From contig NZ_SJPK01000016.1 of the NCBI RefSeq assembly GCF_007859855.1, positions 54,607-100,550 of the forward strand: a stretch of DNA of 45,944 bases, in the 5' to 3' direction. The stretch is from Allorhodopirellula solitaria. GTDB lineage: Bacteria; Planctomycetota; Planctomycetia; Pirellulales; Pirellulaceae. Positions 6,323 through 17,800 of the stretch are shown piece after piece; within the stretch, counting starts at the first letter, position 1; each line of letters opens with the position of its first letter. The notes below the pieces were generated by a model. That model was not told the DNA's origin, ran no database searches, and was given only the letters and a program-made list of their open reading frames with translations. The position numbers were made by a program, and so were the translations under genes.

Positions 6323-9300
6323 TTAGGCTTCACCAGCCAATACATCGCCCTTGCTGAAAAGACCGCGAATGTCCTCGAGGATGAGATACAAGCAAGGCAC
6401 CAGCACGAGAATAATTCCGGTAGCGAATAGGATCCCAAAGCCGAGGGAAATGGCCATTGGGATGATGTACTGAGCCTGCAGGGATTTTTCAAAGATCAAT
6501 GGCATCAATCCACCAAACGTGGTCAATGTTGTCAATAGAATCGGCCGAAAACGCCGGATGCCCGCTTGCGAGATCGCTTCGTAGGCAGAGCACGTTTTCC
6601 GACGTCGGTTGGCGTAGTCGATCATGATCAGTGAATCGTTGATCACCACTCCCGATAGTGCGATCACCCCCATGAATGAGACCAGCGACAGATCATAGCC
6701 AAGGAGGATGTGCCCCAGCACCGCGCCGACGATGCCAAACGGGATGGCCACCAATACGATCAGCGGTTGGATGTAACCGCGAAAAGCAACTGCCAGAAGC
6801 GAGTAGATGATTGCCAGGGCGAGGCCGAATGTTCCCACCAGTGAGGAGGTCGCTCGGCGGAGTTCAGCATCACTGCCCTCAAAGGTCCAGGTGATGCCGG
6901 GGTAATCGTCCCGCAGGCTCGGCAGCTCTTTGCTTTTGAGCACCGAAATCAATTGGGTCACGGCCCGTTTGGGCTCGACGTCCATCGAGACGTTGATTAC
7001 CCGTCGGCCTTCGCGACGGTTGATCCGCGAGAACGCATCGGTCTGTGTGACAGTGGCCACGTCCAACAGCGGGACTTCACCTCCCGATGGGGTGCGGATG
7101 ATGAGATCTTCGAGATTGAAAATGTCCTCGCGTTGATCCTCCGGCAGCTTCACGCGGACTTCGATCTCGTTGGTCCCCCGCAGCAAGCGTAAAGCCAGCG
7201 AACCGAAGAACGCACCTCTCAACTGATTGCCGAGCTCCTGGTCGGTCAATCCTAGAGCACGACCTTCTGGACGCAAACTGACGTCGTACTGCGACTTCCC
7301 TTTGTCGTAATTGTCGCTGACATCGACGGCATTGGCGTAGGTCTCGACACGCTCAACGAATGCCGTCGCGGCCCGCTCGAGAACACTCGTATCGCTGTGG
7401 CTCAAGTCGATACTGATGGCGCGGCGGTGGCCGCCTGGCCCACTCTCGGCCTCGAACGTTACCTGATTGACGCCCGGTAGGTCGCCGATCGATTCTCGCC
7501 ACAATTCGATCACTTCGTTTGCCGTCATGTCCCGCTCGTCAGGCGGCCGGAGCACAATCTCAACATCGATAAAGCTTTGGCCGCGAACATTCGTTTTGAT
7601 CCCCTCGGCAACCTCATACAGATTGTGCTCATCGAACATCTGCATACTCGCCCGCGTCACCGCTTCGGCAATCTCAGCAGCCTGGTCCTGTGTCGTTCCG
7701 ACCGGCATTCGCACCCCCGCTTCGATTTCGTCTGCGGAGACCTCGGGCATGAGGATCAACCCCATATGCGAGCTGTTGGCATAGCCGACGATGATGGCGA
7801 AGAGGCCGAGCGCCAGCGCCGTGGTGATGTACCGAAAACGCAGACATACCGCTAGGAGTGGACCGAAGGTGGCTTCGACAAATCGATTGAATCCGCGGCT
7901 GAACGCTTGTTGAAGACCATGTAGCCTGACCCGCAAACCGCCTCGGCTACGGCCCGAGCGACGTCCCCATTTGCGCACGTGGCCGAGGTGAGCGGGCAAG
8001 ATAAACAGCGATTCCACCAGTGACAGAATCAACACGATAATGACCACGATCGGCAGCGGCGCCCAGAATTTCCCGGTTTCGCCCGGAATAAACAGCAGTG
8101 GGATGAACGCGACGATGTTGGTCAGGATGCTAAACGTGACCGGACCTGCAACCTCTCGTGTTCCGACGATGGCCGCGGTTTCATTATCACTTCCCTCTTG
8201 GCGTTTTTCGTAAACGTTCTCGCCGACGACCACAGCGTCATCGACCACGATCCCCAACACGACGAGGAAGCCGAACAGCGAAATCATATTGATGCTGACG
8301 CCCACGATCGGTAGGAACAGCACTCCGCCGACAAAAGACACCGCCATGCCCATCATCACCCAAAACGCCAGTCGAAATTCCAAAAACACAGCGAGGATCA
8401 AGAGCACGATCACGACAGCGAGCATGGCATTTTCAAGCACCAAGTAGAGCCGCCGCCGGAACTCCTCTGCATTATTGCTATCGACCCGCCACTTCACGTC
8501 TGGAGGCAGCAGAGACTCGAACTCCTTCATTGTTTGTTCAGTCGCAGCGGCCACTTCGATCGGTGATTGTGAGCCGACACGAAACACATCCAGCTCCACC
8601 GAGGGTGTTCCGCTGAACTGCGAATGGAAACCAACTTCGTCGAAACCATCGCGGAGCGTCGCGATATCGCCGAGGGTGACCGAGGGGCCGGAGTCAGCTG
8701 ACACGATTTCTATCTTGGCGAATTCATCCGCCCATTGCTTGCGGGCTTTCACACGCAACAAGATCTCACCGGCAGTCGTCTGCACACTGCCGGCGGCAAC
8801 ATCGCGACTGGCGTTGCGGATGATATCGGCGATGCCCGGCAAGGTTAGCCCATACTGACGTAGCGTTTGCCGCGGAATCTCAATGTGCGTGACGTAGGGC
8901 GGCACCCGGCGCAGCTCGACCTGGGTGATATCGGGGTGCGCCTGCAAGGTATCACGCAGCTGTTCGGAAAGCTTGCGCAACGACCAGATATCGATCGGAC
9001 CGTACAATGCGACCTGCAGGGCCTCCTGCTGCTGTGATTGCAAGCGGACTTCGGGCTGCTCAATGTTTTCGGGGAACGTCCGAATGCGACTGATCGCTTG
9101 GTCGATGTCTTGGAACGCCTTCATGCGTTGTTGACCGGCAACGATCTCGATCGTGACTGTTCCTCGCCCCTCGCGTGCTTCGCTGATTACCGAGCGGATC
9201 CCCTCGACGCTACGAACAGCACCCTCGATCGGCTGCAGAATCCCTTGTTCCACCTCCTCAGGAGCGGCGCCGGGGTAGCCCACATTGACTTCAACAATAT

Positions 9301-9484
9301 CGAGCTGGAACTGCGGAAAGACCTCTTTCTGCATGTAGGCTGCCGCCCAGATACCGCCGCCAAGCAGGATCACCATCAACAGGTTCGCTGCGATGGAATT
9401 GTGGGCCATCCATGCGATCGGCCCCGACTGCGGCTGAACGCTATCGGCAGCGGTAGTGGCTTCCGGCTCAGCGTTTGGTTTCAT
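6323..9484 (-). CDS. RND efflux pump, inner membrane permease (AcrB/MexB-like)
   Basis: Proton-driven pump subunit of a tripartite efflux system. ATG at 9484 was chosen because it overlaps the adaptor stop (ATGA); it gives 1053 residues, normal for the family. The first membrane segment is [15 protein letters not shown], followed by a large periplasmic loop with the [19 protein letters not shown] block. The fourth segment has [19 protein letters not shown] with the paired Asp of proton transfer at about residues 415-416. The second half repeats the pattern, with [24 protein letters not shown] and [22 protein letters not shown] sequence near the end. The substrate class (drug or metal) cannot be read from sequence. 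Confidence 0.95.
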   Translation of the reverse strand: MKPNAEPEATTAADSVQPQSGPIAWMAHNSIAANLLMVILLGGGIWAAAYMQKEVFPQFQLDIVEVNVGYPGAAPEEVEQGILQPIEGAVRSVEGIRSVISEAREGRGTVTIEIVAGQQRMKAFQDIDQAISRIRTFPENIEQPEVRLQSQQQEALQVALYGPIDIWSLRKLSEQLRDTLQAHPDITQVELRRVPPYVTHIEIPRQTLRQYGLTLPGIADIIRNASRDVAAGSVQTTAGEILLRVKARKQWADEFAKIEIVSADSGPSVTLGDIATLRDGFDEVGFHSQFSGTPSVELDVFRVGSQSPIEVAAATEQTMKEFESLLPPDVKWRVDSNNAEEFRRRLYLVLENAMLAVVIVLLILAVFLEFRLAFWVMMGMAVSFVGGVLFLPIVGVSINMISLFGFLVVLGIVVDDAVVVGENVYEKRQEGSDNETAAIVGTREVAGPVTFSILTNIVAFIPLLFIPGETGKFWAPLPIVVIIVLILSLVESLFILPAHLGHVRKWGRRSGRSRGGLRVRLHGLQQAFSRGFNRFVEATFGPLLAVCLRFRYITTALALGLFAIIVGYANSSHMGLILMPEVSADEIEAGVRMPVGTTQDQAAEIAEAVTRASMQMFDEHNLYEVAEGIKTNVRGQSFIDVEIVLRPPDERDMTANEVIELWRESIGDLPGVNQVTFEAESGPGGHRRAISIDLSHSDTSVLERAATAFVERVETYANAVDVSDNYDKGKSQYDVSLRPEGRALGLTDQELGNQLRGAFFGSLALRLLRGTNEIEVRVKLPEDQREDIFNLEDLIIRTPSGGEVPLLDVATVTQTDAFSRINRREGRRVINVSMDVEPKRAVTQLISVLKSKELPSLRDDYPGITWTFEGSDAELRRATSSLVGTFGLALAIIYSLLAVAFRGYIQPLIVLVAIPFGIVGAVLGHILLGYDLSLVSFMGVIALSGVVINDSLIMIDYANRRRKTCSAYEAISQAGIRRFRPILLTTLTTFGGLMPLIFEKSLQAQYIIPMAISLGFGILFATGIILVLVPCLYLILEDIRGLFSKGDVLAGEA

Positions 9485-10734
9485 ATCGCTGCACCGCTCG
9501 GCTCTGGCCCCACTTCGTCGCTCGCGCCGGGTTGGTCGCTGATCCGTTTCAGCCCCACACCATCGGCTACGGTCGCCAGCGTCGTCAACACGACCTCGTC
9601 GCCATTTTCCAACCCCTCGCCGATGTAAGCATGTGCCCCGTCGCGAAAGACGATTTGGCACGGGCGAATCTCGAGTTTGTCATCCTTCATCACCCACACG
9701 GTGTCCCCGTCACGAACATACTCTCGCTCCAACCGCACCACGTCCTCGATCGATTGACCCTCGATCTCCACCTGCAAAAGCGACTGCAGAATCAAAGGTG
9801 GAGCGTCAGATTGCTCGCCGAGTGGGTCGTCAACGGTGATCAAAACGCGAGCAAGCCGTGTCTGCTGGTCAACGCTCCCGATCATCCTGGCGACTTTGCC
9901 CGCACGCTCCACACCGGCTGGCCAGCCGTCTGTATTCCGCAACGTCACATCCGAACCCGGCGTGTTCTCACCCGATGGTCCGTCCGAGGGGAAGCGGACC
10001 CAGCGCAAACTGCGCACCGGCAAGGCAGCGGAAACCCAATATTGCTTCGTTCCGACCATCCGCGCCAGCTCGTCGCCGGGGGACACTTGCGACCCCACAT
10101 TGACTGACTGAGAAATGATTTGGGCATCAAAAGGCGCGACAATGGTGGCCCGGTCGAGCTCGAGTTGCGCCCGCTCGACAGCCGCTTTGGCCGCGTTGAC
10201 CTCCGCGCGAATCGATGCGATCTGAGGCCCCCGCAACACGAGTTCCCGATTGGTTTCATCGATCGTGCTCTCGAGTAGCTCGAGCTCTTTCTCGGCGAGG
10301 CTTTGACGCCCCTGCTCAATTTGCAGCGAAGCGACAGCCTGTTCCAATTCGCTCACCCGGATCGAGAGCTGATTTTCAAAGTCTGCGGGATCAATCCGCA
10401 TCAACAAATCGCCTTGACGCACCATGCCGCCCGGCAAAAACGAATCGGATACCTCCAGAACTTGCCCATCAACCCGCGGGCTGAGTGTGATGTCGCGGGC
10501 GGGCAGAACCGTTCCGAGAACGCTCAGCCGCGGCGCATAGCTGTCACGCCGAACGATCACCGTATCGACCAAGGCCGACGACTTGCGAGTGGCTTTGACC
10601 TGTTTCGCTGTTGGCTGAGTGCGATTGATAACGACGATCGCAGCGGCAGCAGCGGAGAAAATGCAAACACATACGACAATCGTCGCCAGCACGCCGAGCC
10701 ATCGCCATCGTTTGGGGGGCGGCAAATCAGTCAT
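9481..10734 (-). CDS. RND efflux periplasmic adaptor (membrane fusion protein, HlyD-like)
   Basis: A 417-residue adaptor that links the permease to the outer membrane factor. It has an N-terminal membrane anchor ([25 protein letters not shown]), then a lipoyl-like half ([31 protein letters not shown]), a coiled-coil hairpin of about 80 residues rich in Glu, Gln and Leu, the second lipoyl half ([31 protein letters not shown]), and a beta-barrel domain. Its stop overlaps the permease start by four bases. The outer membrane factor gene lies 187 bases upstream in the same direction. That gap holds no recognisable gene or clear regulator. Confidence 0.93.
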   Translation of the reverse strand: MTDLPPPKRWRWLGVLATIVVCVCIFSAAAAAIVVINRTQPTAKQVKATRKSSALVDTVIVRRDSYAPRLSVLGTVLPARDITLSPRVDGQVLEVSDSFLPGGMVRQGDLLMRIDPADFENQLSIRVSELEQAVASLQIEQGRQSLAEKELELLESTIDETNRELVLRGPQIASIRAEVNAAKAAVERAQLELDRATIVAPFDAQIISQSVNVGSQVSPGDELARMVGTKQYWVSAALPVRSLRWVRFPSDGPSGENTPGSDVTLRNTDGWPAGVERAGKVARMIGSVDQQTRLARVLITVDDPLGEQSDAPPLILQSLLQVEIEGQSIEDVVRLEREYVRDGDTVWVMKDDKLEIRPCQIVFRDGAHAYIGEGLENGDEVVLTTLATVADGVGLKRISDQPGASDEVGPEPSGAAI

Positions 10735-10921
10735 GATTCGTCATCGGAGTGTTCATGGCAAAATGGGGTGGGTCTTAGCGGGGAGGGCCTCTCGGGGCGA
10801 ACCTCAGCGTGCGGCCTCAGCGAGGACGCTCCAGCGGGAGAACCTCTGTGGGCGGGCCCTCATCATAATTGCTCAGACCCGGCCGTGAACTCAACCTGGG
10901 CCTCTCGACAGCAGAAACTGA

Positions 10922-12616
10922 TCAATTACTTTCCATCGAACGCAGCAATTCGCCAAAACGCTTCGCACTCGCCTCTTCACTGGTATCGAGCGGCTGCGGA
11001 TATTCGTCTGATGGCAAATCCAAGCCACCATCCTCCATCGCACCCTCGAGCTCGCTGGCTGCGTCGTCGCCGGTGGTCTCGAGTACTTCATCCTCCGAAA
11101 CGGCACCGACAACCTCATCAGCGTCGAGTTGATCTTCGAGATCATCGGCAACCTCCTCGTCAGTCGCATCGTTGGCGGCGTCCGCGGAATCACTCGATGT
11201 TGCGATCTCATCGGAGACGACGAACTCCGTCACCATCTGTGGCTGAGGATCGAATCCACCGGCTAGCGCCAAGTAGAGTGATACCCGAATGACCCGCAAT
11301 TCGAGCTGGGCGGCCAGCACTTCACGCTGCAAACGCTGTTTTCCGGTGATGGCGGTCAGCACATTGAGGTAGTCCGTGTCCGGTTCGAGCAGATACTGCT
11401 CCTTCAACCGCTCGGCCGATTCGCCCGCCAATTTGAGCTGAGCTTGCAGGTGTTCCAACCGCTCGCGTTGATATCGCTCCCGGGTCAAGGCGTCCTCGAC
11501 CTCCTGGAAAGCAACGAGGGTGGCTTGTCCATATCGGCTGAGCAGCTCGTCGACGACCGCCGATGTCCGAGCCACTTCGGCCCGCCGCTGACCACCGTCA
11601 ATCAAAGGTGCGACCAAGGATCCACCGAGTGACAGGAACCAATCCTGGAAAATAGTCTCCGGGCGGCTGGCGACATTCAGCAGCGACCCGAACAGGTTCA
11701 CCCGCGGGTACTGGTCCGCAATCGCGGATGCCAGGTCTCGATCGGCGGCCTGGAAGGCGAGATATTCACGCCGCACATCCGGCCGTCGCTGCAGTAGTAG
11801 CGACGACAGGCCCGTTTCGGGCAGCGGCGGCACATCGGGCAGGTAGCGTCCCGGTTCGTAGCTCGCCGTTTGCGGCATCGCTCCGAGGAGCACCGCCATC
11901 TGATGCTCGAGCACCTCGACACGCGACTTCGCCACCGCTTTCTGTTCGAGCGTCGACTCTACGAGCTGGCGTTGCCGGAGCACGTCAGCACTGCGGATCA
12001 GCCCCAGACCGAAGCGGGATTCTTGCAGCGCCAGGCCGGTCTCGTTGGTATCGATCTGTTCATCGAGCAATCGAATCTGGGCTTTGGCCTCGATTATCGA
12101 GAACCATGTATTGGAGATCTCTGCCGCCAGCATCAACGCAATCGCACGGTAGTCTTCCTGGGTCGCAGCAGCCCGCAAACGCTGCGCATCGACCCGTGAT
12201 TCGATCTCCCCCCACAAGTCGACCGGATAGGCCGCCTCAAAGCCAAGTACGTAACCCTCGATATCGCGGCCGGGGCCGAATGTCTTGTCCACATCGATGA
12301 CGCCATTGACGTCCGGGTAGAAATCCGACGCTTCCCGGCGGGCGATGGCCCGGGCGGCGCGAACCCGCTGGCGGGCTGCCGACAGCGAGAAGTTGCTGCC
12401 CAATGCCATGTTGATCTGTTGATCGAGCAGCGGGTCGCGAAACGCAATCCACCAGCGTTCGGCCACGAGATCTTGCCCCGAATCCGAGAACGGCGGCGGG
12501 TTTCGAGACGGCATGCTCTGACGCAGGTCCGCACCGGCGCAGCCGACCAGCACCGGCAGCAGCACTGCCAGCAAAGAAAGCCAAATCAATCGTCTAGGGG
12601 GGCTGGACCTATTCAT
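10922..12616 (-). CDS. Outer membrane efflux lipoprotein (TolC/NodT-like) with acidic C-terminal tail
   Basis: Forms the outer membrane channel of the RND system. ATG at 12616 starts a lipoprotein signal (MNRSSPPRRLIWLSLLAVLLPVLVGC, lipid-anchored Cys). ERWWIAFRDPLLDQQINMAL opens the first of two repeated four-helix units, and the middle LLLQRRPDVRREYLAFQAADRDLASAIADQYPRV is typical of NodT-family factors. The channel region ends near YLALAGGF. About 110 further residues follow, rich in Asp and Glu, with almost no hydrophobic pattern; family members normally end soon after the last helix. It is the first gene of the three-gene set. Confidence 0.92.
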   Translation of the reverse strand: MNRSSPPRRLIWLSLLAVLLPVLVGCAGADLRQSMPSRNPPPFSDSGQDLVAERWWIAFRDPLLDQQINMALGSNFSLSAARQRVRAARAIARREASDFYPDVNGVIDVDKTFGPGRDIEGYVLGFEAAYPVDLWGEIESRVDAQRLRAAATQEDYRAIALMLAAEISNTWFSIIEAKAQIRLLDEQIDTNETGLALQESRFGLGLIRSADVLRQRQLVESTLEQKAVAKSRVEVLEHQMAVLLGAMPQTASYEPGRYLPDVPPLPETGLSSLLLQRRPDVRREYLAFQAADRDLASAIADQYPRVNLFGSLLNVASRPETIFQDWFLSLGGSLVAPLIDGGQRRAEVARTSAVVDELLSRYGQATLVAFQEVEDALTRERYQRERLEHLQAQLKLAGESAERLKEQYLLEPDTDYLNVLTAITGKQRLQREVLAAQLELRVIRVSLYLALAGGFDPQPQMVTEFVVSDEIATSSDSADAANDATDEEVADDLEDQLDADEVVGAVSEDEVLETTGDDAASELEGAMEDGGLDLPSDEYPQPLDTSEEASAKRFGELLRSMESN

Positions 12617-12766
12617 TGAAAGTCTACATACGCAACCAGATGGCGGCGTCACAAGGTCGCTAAACAGATTCGGCAGAGATCGATCAACTTTGCAGACCAA
12701 CGCAGTCGATTCGGGCCGACCAATCCAGCGTATTCTGACGGCGAATCGTATTCAGGTCAGATCCGG

Positions 12767-12973
<207 letters not shown>

Positions 12974-13051
12974 ATGATGGCGTGTATGATGGGGGGGGAC
13001 ACGTCCGGACAATGAGACACCGTAGTTGGCGCTGCGCTGACCTCATAGGCA

Positions 13052-13261
13052 TCAAGTTAAGCGATACTCGAGGAGGTTTGGGTTGGCGAGCAACTCAATT
13101 GTTCCTGGGTTTGCCTTGCGTTTGGTTCTTTGGCAACGACGTCGGACGCGGGAGATGAGCCGATTGAAAAAATCCACCAGTTGAGCACTCGATGTGTTGA
13201 GGTGACTGGCGATTTCCGCCGCCATCTTCGCAATCGGTGATGCCAGCTTGGCGAAACTAAT
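13052..13261 (-). pseudogene. Transposase C-terminal fragment (IS4-like)
   Basis: The minus frame encodes 69 residues from ISFAKLASPIAKMAAEIASHL through VDFFNRLISRVRRRCQRTKRK to a tidy end ELLANPNLLEYRLT. The basic helix followed by this end resembles the tails of planctomycete IS4-group transposases. The likeness stops exactly where the inner repeat begins at 13262, and a stop codon follows within the repeat, so the gene was cut by that insertion. Confidence 0.55.
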
Positions 13262-13580
13262 GGCTCATCCGACGCAAGCGTGCGCCCGAGGTTTTCAAGG
13301 CATGGCTCCAGTATCGAAGGATTTATTTGTGGGATGTGATTATCAATGTTAGACTGGCACTGGCGGGAGAAACGGAGCCGAGCTCTGCAGAGGTGCTGGC
13401 CTGGCAAGGGATATCTCGGTCGCCAGCGCTTCCCTGCAAAAGCGGTACGCCAATGGTGTTGTCGGTCCCTGGCGGCCATTCGTTCGTCAGGGACGCATTT
13501 TTGTAAGATTATTGGATACGAGAGCCATGCCTAGAAAAACCTTCCCCCTGTGCTCCGCGCACGCTTCCGTCGGATGAGCC
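13262..13580. repeat. Small inverted-repeat element nested inside the decayed IS
   Basis: The first 13 bases (GGCTCATCCGACG at 13262) and the last 13 (13568-13580) are perfect inverse copies. The likeness continues for about 50 bases inward on both sides, including AAGCGTGCGC and GGCATGGCTC blocks, with a deletion in the left arm. About 210 bases lie between the arms and hold no convincing gene. A third end of the same family lies at 45773-45820. This looks like a non-autonomous, MITE-like element. Confidence 0.65.
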
Positions 13581-13724
13581 TGAAAACTTTCTAACGAGTT
13601 TGACGCATTTCGCGACATCATTGGCCTCAACGGCAACGGTCGAAAAAGTGGTCTGTCGTAAATCGGCCAGCGCCGTTACTCTGTCCATGCGGAAACTCCA
13701 TTCTCCGAGGTGACGAGGTTGCAA
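13581..13724 (-). pseudogene. Possible transposase N-terminal fragment
   Basis: A minus frame from 13724 (inner ATG at 13688, MDRVTALADLRQTTFS) runs toward the inner element. It lies at the opposite end of the IS from the transposase tail and has the right strand, so it may be the start of the same gene. No family motif can be named from so short a piece. Confidence 0.3.
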
Positions 13725-13792
13725 TCCAAGTCACTTTATGAACGGTTTTCCGCTTTTTTTGTAGCACAATCCTTAACTTGATGCCTATGAGC

Positions 13793-13850
13793 TGGCGCTG
13801 CGCTGACCTACGGCTATTCTCTTCAGCGCCTCCGGCGTCGGAAAACTTGC
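13793..13850. repeat. Intergenic repeat, family C, right half (split by the IS)
   Basis: TGGCGCTGCGCTGACCTACG followed by GCTATTCTCTT matches 20093-20125 closely. The left part of this repeat is at 13021-13041. The two parts would join once the IS and one copy of the 15-base duplication are removed. Confidence 0.75.
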
Positions 13851-13925
13851 GGGGCTCGACAGTTCGTCCCCTCGTTCACCACGGAAAAGCTTTCGCTAAA
13901 TTCGCCACTCCTTGATGACGCGTTG

Positions 13926-14645
13926 CTAACTGGGCGCGTCGACGACGTATTTGACGATCCCGATCAAGTGCACGATTGAGGCGGTCATCACGAACAAATG
14001 CCACACGGCGTGAAAATACTTCACCCGGCTGTCGTTTATCAAGAACAGCACGCCAACACTGTAGATCACACCGCCAGCGAGCATGTAACCAAATAAGTCC
14101 ATGGGAACACGGCCGAACAGCGGGATCGCCGGCAGCCACCCCAACATCAGGTAGGTGGCCGTGCTCATCGTATGAATTCGATGATTCAAGATCGCTTTGT
14201 TGACGAACCCCCACAACGCCAGTCCCCACATCGCGGTGAGCAGCACGAGCCGATACTTCGGGTCGGCCAGCTGGTAGGTGATCGGCGTGTAGGTACCGAT
14301 GATCATCAGATAGATCATCGCCTGGTCCCAGGCCCGAAAGCGATCGAGTCGCGGCCGCTCTAGAAACGTATGCGACAGCGTTGAGCAGGTGAACGTGCCG
14401 ATGCAACTGGCGCCGTAGGCAGCGCAGGCGATCGCTAACCCCGTGTTGACCTGAGACGCGCGAGTGACCAGCCACACAGTGATCGCCAACCACACCAATG
14501 CCGCGATCCCGTGCGTCCATGCGTTCGCCCATTCTTGCTCAGGTTGGATGGGCGGGGAATCCTCCGAAACCCAGTCCGGAAGCTTGTCCTGGGCATGGGG
14601 AGACAGGGATTCCTGGGCGGTTTCACTAGGTGACATGTCAATCAA
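13926..14645 (-). CDS. Hemolysin III family (HlyIII/AdipoR-like) membrane protein
   Basis: A 239-residue protein with seven hydrophobic stretches and the family motifs: NAWTHGIAALVW in the first segment, STLSHTF with conserved Ser and His, DQAMIYLMIIGTYTP, and the last-segment HAVWHLFVM with two His. In AdipoR relatives the His and Asp residues bind zinc and support hydrolase activity; the bacterial role is unsettled. The polar N-terminus (about 35 residues) has two Met (14645 and 14636), and either could start. The gene stands alone between the nested mobile element and the secretin gene, which is divergent from it. Confidence 0.9.
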   Translation of the reverse strand: MIDMSPSETAQESLSPHAQDKLPDWVSEDSPPIQPEQEWANAWTHGIAALVWLAITVWLVTRASQVNTGLAIACAAYGASCIGTFTCSTLSHTFLERPRLDRFRAWDQAMIYLMIIGTYTPITYQLADPKYRLVLLTAMWGLALWGFVNKAILNHRIHTMSTATYLMLGWLPAIPLFGRVPMDLFGYMLAGGVIYSVGVLFLINDSRVKYFHAVWHLFVMTASIVHLIGIVKYVVDAPS

Positions 14646-14840
14646 TGGATACGGAAGACCACGAGCGAATCAGTGATCGGATTGTAGCGATATTCACGCT
14701 CATCGCAGACACAACGCCTCAAGAATCACGGCCGGTCGTGACGATGGAAGCAGTTGTACGGAAATAACCCTCACTGCGCTGCGATTGACGCCATTCGGCT
14801 GCCATTCCAAGGCAAGGTACCCGACACTGAGAACTACCGC

Positions 14841-17800
14841 ATGCTTCAAACTAGAAAAAAGGTCGCTAAGCGACCGCAGAAATGGATCGTCACGGTACTG
14901 CTGTTCGCCATCGCGTTCAATGGTGCTTGGCTCTCCAATGCAGTCGCTGACCGCCCGGACGCTCCCGAACTGCGTCAGGTCGAAGTGCCAATGGGAATGA
15001 TGGAGGCGATCGCAACCCAGTTGAGCCTGCACTACCACGACGAGGTCGGAGTCAGTATCACGGCGGACGATCGCAATGGAGGGGGGATCCTCGTGATGGC
15101 CCCGCCATCGCTGCAAGACAAAATCGCCAATCAGATCCAGCAGCTCACCAAGAGCCTGGACTCGGTTGCCCACGATGCTGGCGAACGCACCACGATCAAT
15201 CTCCCTCTGAAACACATCAGCTGGCGTGAGGCCGAGGATGTGCTGCGTGCCATCGCCGGGAAAGAGGTCCCTGTGACGACCAGCCGCAGTGGCGAGCGAG
15301 CGACTTTCCAAATTCGCCTCGGCAACGCGACGTCGCCGACTCAGGTGGACGTCGATCGCCGCCGCGACTTGATCACACTGACCACCTTCGAGGCGTCGCA
15401 GCGGATGTGGCAAAGCCTGTTCACAGTCGTCGATCAACCGATCCGCTTCGCCGATGAACGCACCGAAGTGCTCCGGCTCGTCCATGCCGAGATCGCGCCC
15501 GTGCAGCGGATGATCCGCTTGTTAGAGGAACTCGACGAGAAAACCGCACCGCAAGCCGAAGAGCAACAGCTCAACCGGCCCGCAGTCATGCGGAACAAAC
15601 CTAAGTTTCGAACGGCCGCCTTCGCCCAGAACACCGCCGATGATGAAGAGATCATCGAAGAGCAACTGCCCACTCCCTCGGGAGACGTTGCCGCCGCCGT
15701 GGCGGAAGCTGCCGCAGAAGACACCGAGGGCGGTGTGATCGGCGACACCGATATTCAAATCGTCCCCGACTCGGGCCTGATCATTATCAAAGGTGCCAAA
15801 CGCGACGTCCAACGCATCAAAGAGGTCATCGCGGAGATCGAAGCTCAAGCGAAAATCACGCAACCGGAAATCGAGGTTCGCCAGCTAAAGTACGCCGATT
15901 CCAATGCCGTGGCTGAACTGCTGCAGCAACTCTACGAAGACGTGCTGTCGGCACGCCAAGGCGACGTCAGCATCACTTCGCTCGACGCCCCCAACGCATT
16001 GTTGCTGATCGGCCGCGCCGAGGCGATCAAAGCCGTCATGGACCTGGTCGAGAAGATCGACCAACCGATCCCCGACAGCGATAAGCTGCGAGTGTTCCGT
16101 CTCAAGCATGCCTCGGCATTGGACGTGGAAGAAAACGTCCGCGAGTTCTTCACCAGCCAACCCGGTGAAGATTCCGATCCCCGAGAGGGCTTGGGCATTC
16201 GCGTCCGGATCAAGGCGGATCAACGAACGAACTCACTGATCGTTTCAGCATCGCCGCGCGACCTGACGGAAGTAACGCGGTTGGTGGAGGAACTCGATGT
16301 CGCCAACACAGCGGCGACCAGCCAGATTCGCATCTTCCCACTGCGCAACGCACGGGCGGAGGATCTAGCACCTGTCCTCCAGGACTCCGTCACGGCCGAA
16401 CCAGAGAACGTGCCTGAGGGGACCACCCCGAAGTCTTCGACGCTCTCGATCGTTTCCCTGGGTGCTGATGGAAGCTCCGTCCTCGACTCCGGCGTGCTTT
16501 CGGGAACCGTTGTGACGGCGGACAACAACGCCAACGCCATCGTGGTGCGAGCTCCAAGCGAAGGCATGGCGTTGATCGCCGAGTTGATCCGCCAGCTCGA
16601 TACTCCCGCCGGCATCGATTCTCTCGTGAAAGTGTTCACCATCGAGAACGGTGACGCGACCCAGTTGACCACTGCTCTGCAAAACCTCTTTGGTGAGGAC
16701 GCGGGTAGCTCGGGCACCAGCATCGGAGCTGGCAACCAGGCCGGATTGGCATCCCTGTCGGCCTCCGAAAGCGCCCTGGTCCCACTGCGTTTCTCCACCG
16801 ATGCTCGCACCAACAGCATCATCGCGAGCGGCTCGGCAGAGGATCTCGAGGTTGTCGAAAGCATCCTGTTGCGGCTCGATAGCACTGGCTTTGCCGAACG
16901 AATCACGGAAGTCATTTGGTTGAAGCACCAGATTGCTGACAATATCGCTGCGGCGATCACCAACTACGTGTCCGCTCGCCAGCAGACTCAGAACCTGATC
17001 CCGCAGTTGCAACAAAGCCTCGGTCCTTACGACCTGCCGGACCGCGACTTGGTCGTCGTTCCCGAAGGCCAGACCAATAGTTTGCTGCTGAGCGTGTCGC
17101 CACGACTCTACGAAGAGGTCCGCCGGTTGATCGATCGTCTCGATCGCCGACCGCCCATGGTCTTGATCAAGACACTCATCGCGGAGGTTCGGCTTGATGA
17201 CGGTTTTGAAATCGGCGGTGAGCTGGGGCTGCAAGACTCGCTGTTGTTTGATCGAGGTATTGCCGGAGGCGGCCGCGGGACGCCTTCTCTACCTGGTTTC
17301 AACTTCAATAACGCAGGATTGCCCAACCTCAATCAGGTGGGCCGCGACTCGCTAGCATCGCAGGGTGTGACCGCCTTCGGTGTCGCTCAAAGTGCTCTCG
17401 ATCCAACCAATAACGGCGGATTCGTATTCTCCGCAGCGAGCGAGTCGATCAGTCTATTCCTGAGAACGTTGCAAACCGCCAACCGCCTGCAAATTCTCAG
17501 CCGTCCTCAGGTGATGACCACCGACAACACGGAAGGATTCGTGACCGTCGGTCAGTCGTTTCCTCGACCTACCGAGCTTAGCACCAACCAGAACAGCACG
17601 ACGATCGGCGTCACAGACGTTGACGTAGGGATTATCCTGCGAGTCACGCCACGCGTGGGTGCGGATGGCTTGATCATCATGAACATTGACGCGTCACGCA
17701 GTTCCATCAGTCCGAACGATGGCCAAGTGATCGGCTTCTTCGACCCCGACGGTGACGGCGATGGTGCGCCACAACCGATCTCGGTACCAGCAATCGATCA

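Larger units (their letters stand above)
13042..13791. mobile_element. Decayed 750-bp insertion sequence with perfect 20-bp inverted repeats
   Basis: The ends 13042-13061 and 13772-13791 are perfect inverted repeats of 20 bases. A 15-base direct repeat (TGGCGCTGCGCTGAC) flanks them at 13027-13041 and 13793-13807, consistent with a target duplication. The element sits inside an intergenic repeat whose uninterrupted version is at 20089-20135. A transposase C-terminus is recognisable on the minus strand, with its stop codon inside the left inverted repeat. The middle is replaced by a second small element, so the copy cannot encode a full transposase. Confidence 0.8.

Noticed and set aside
13346-13534. 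Plus-strand frame inside the nested small element
   Set aside because: 62 codons with no motif, running into the element's own inverted arm; more likely chance.
16365-17234. Minus-strand frame of 289 codons inside the secretin gene
   Set aside because: Opposes conserved secretin modules and has no family features.
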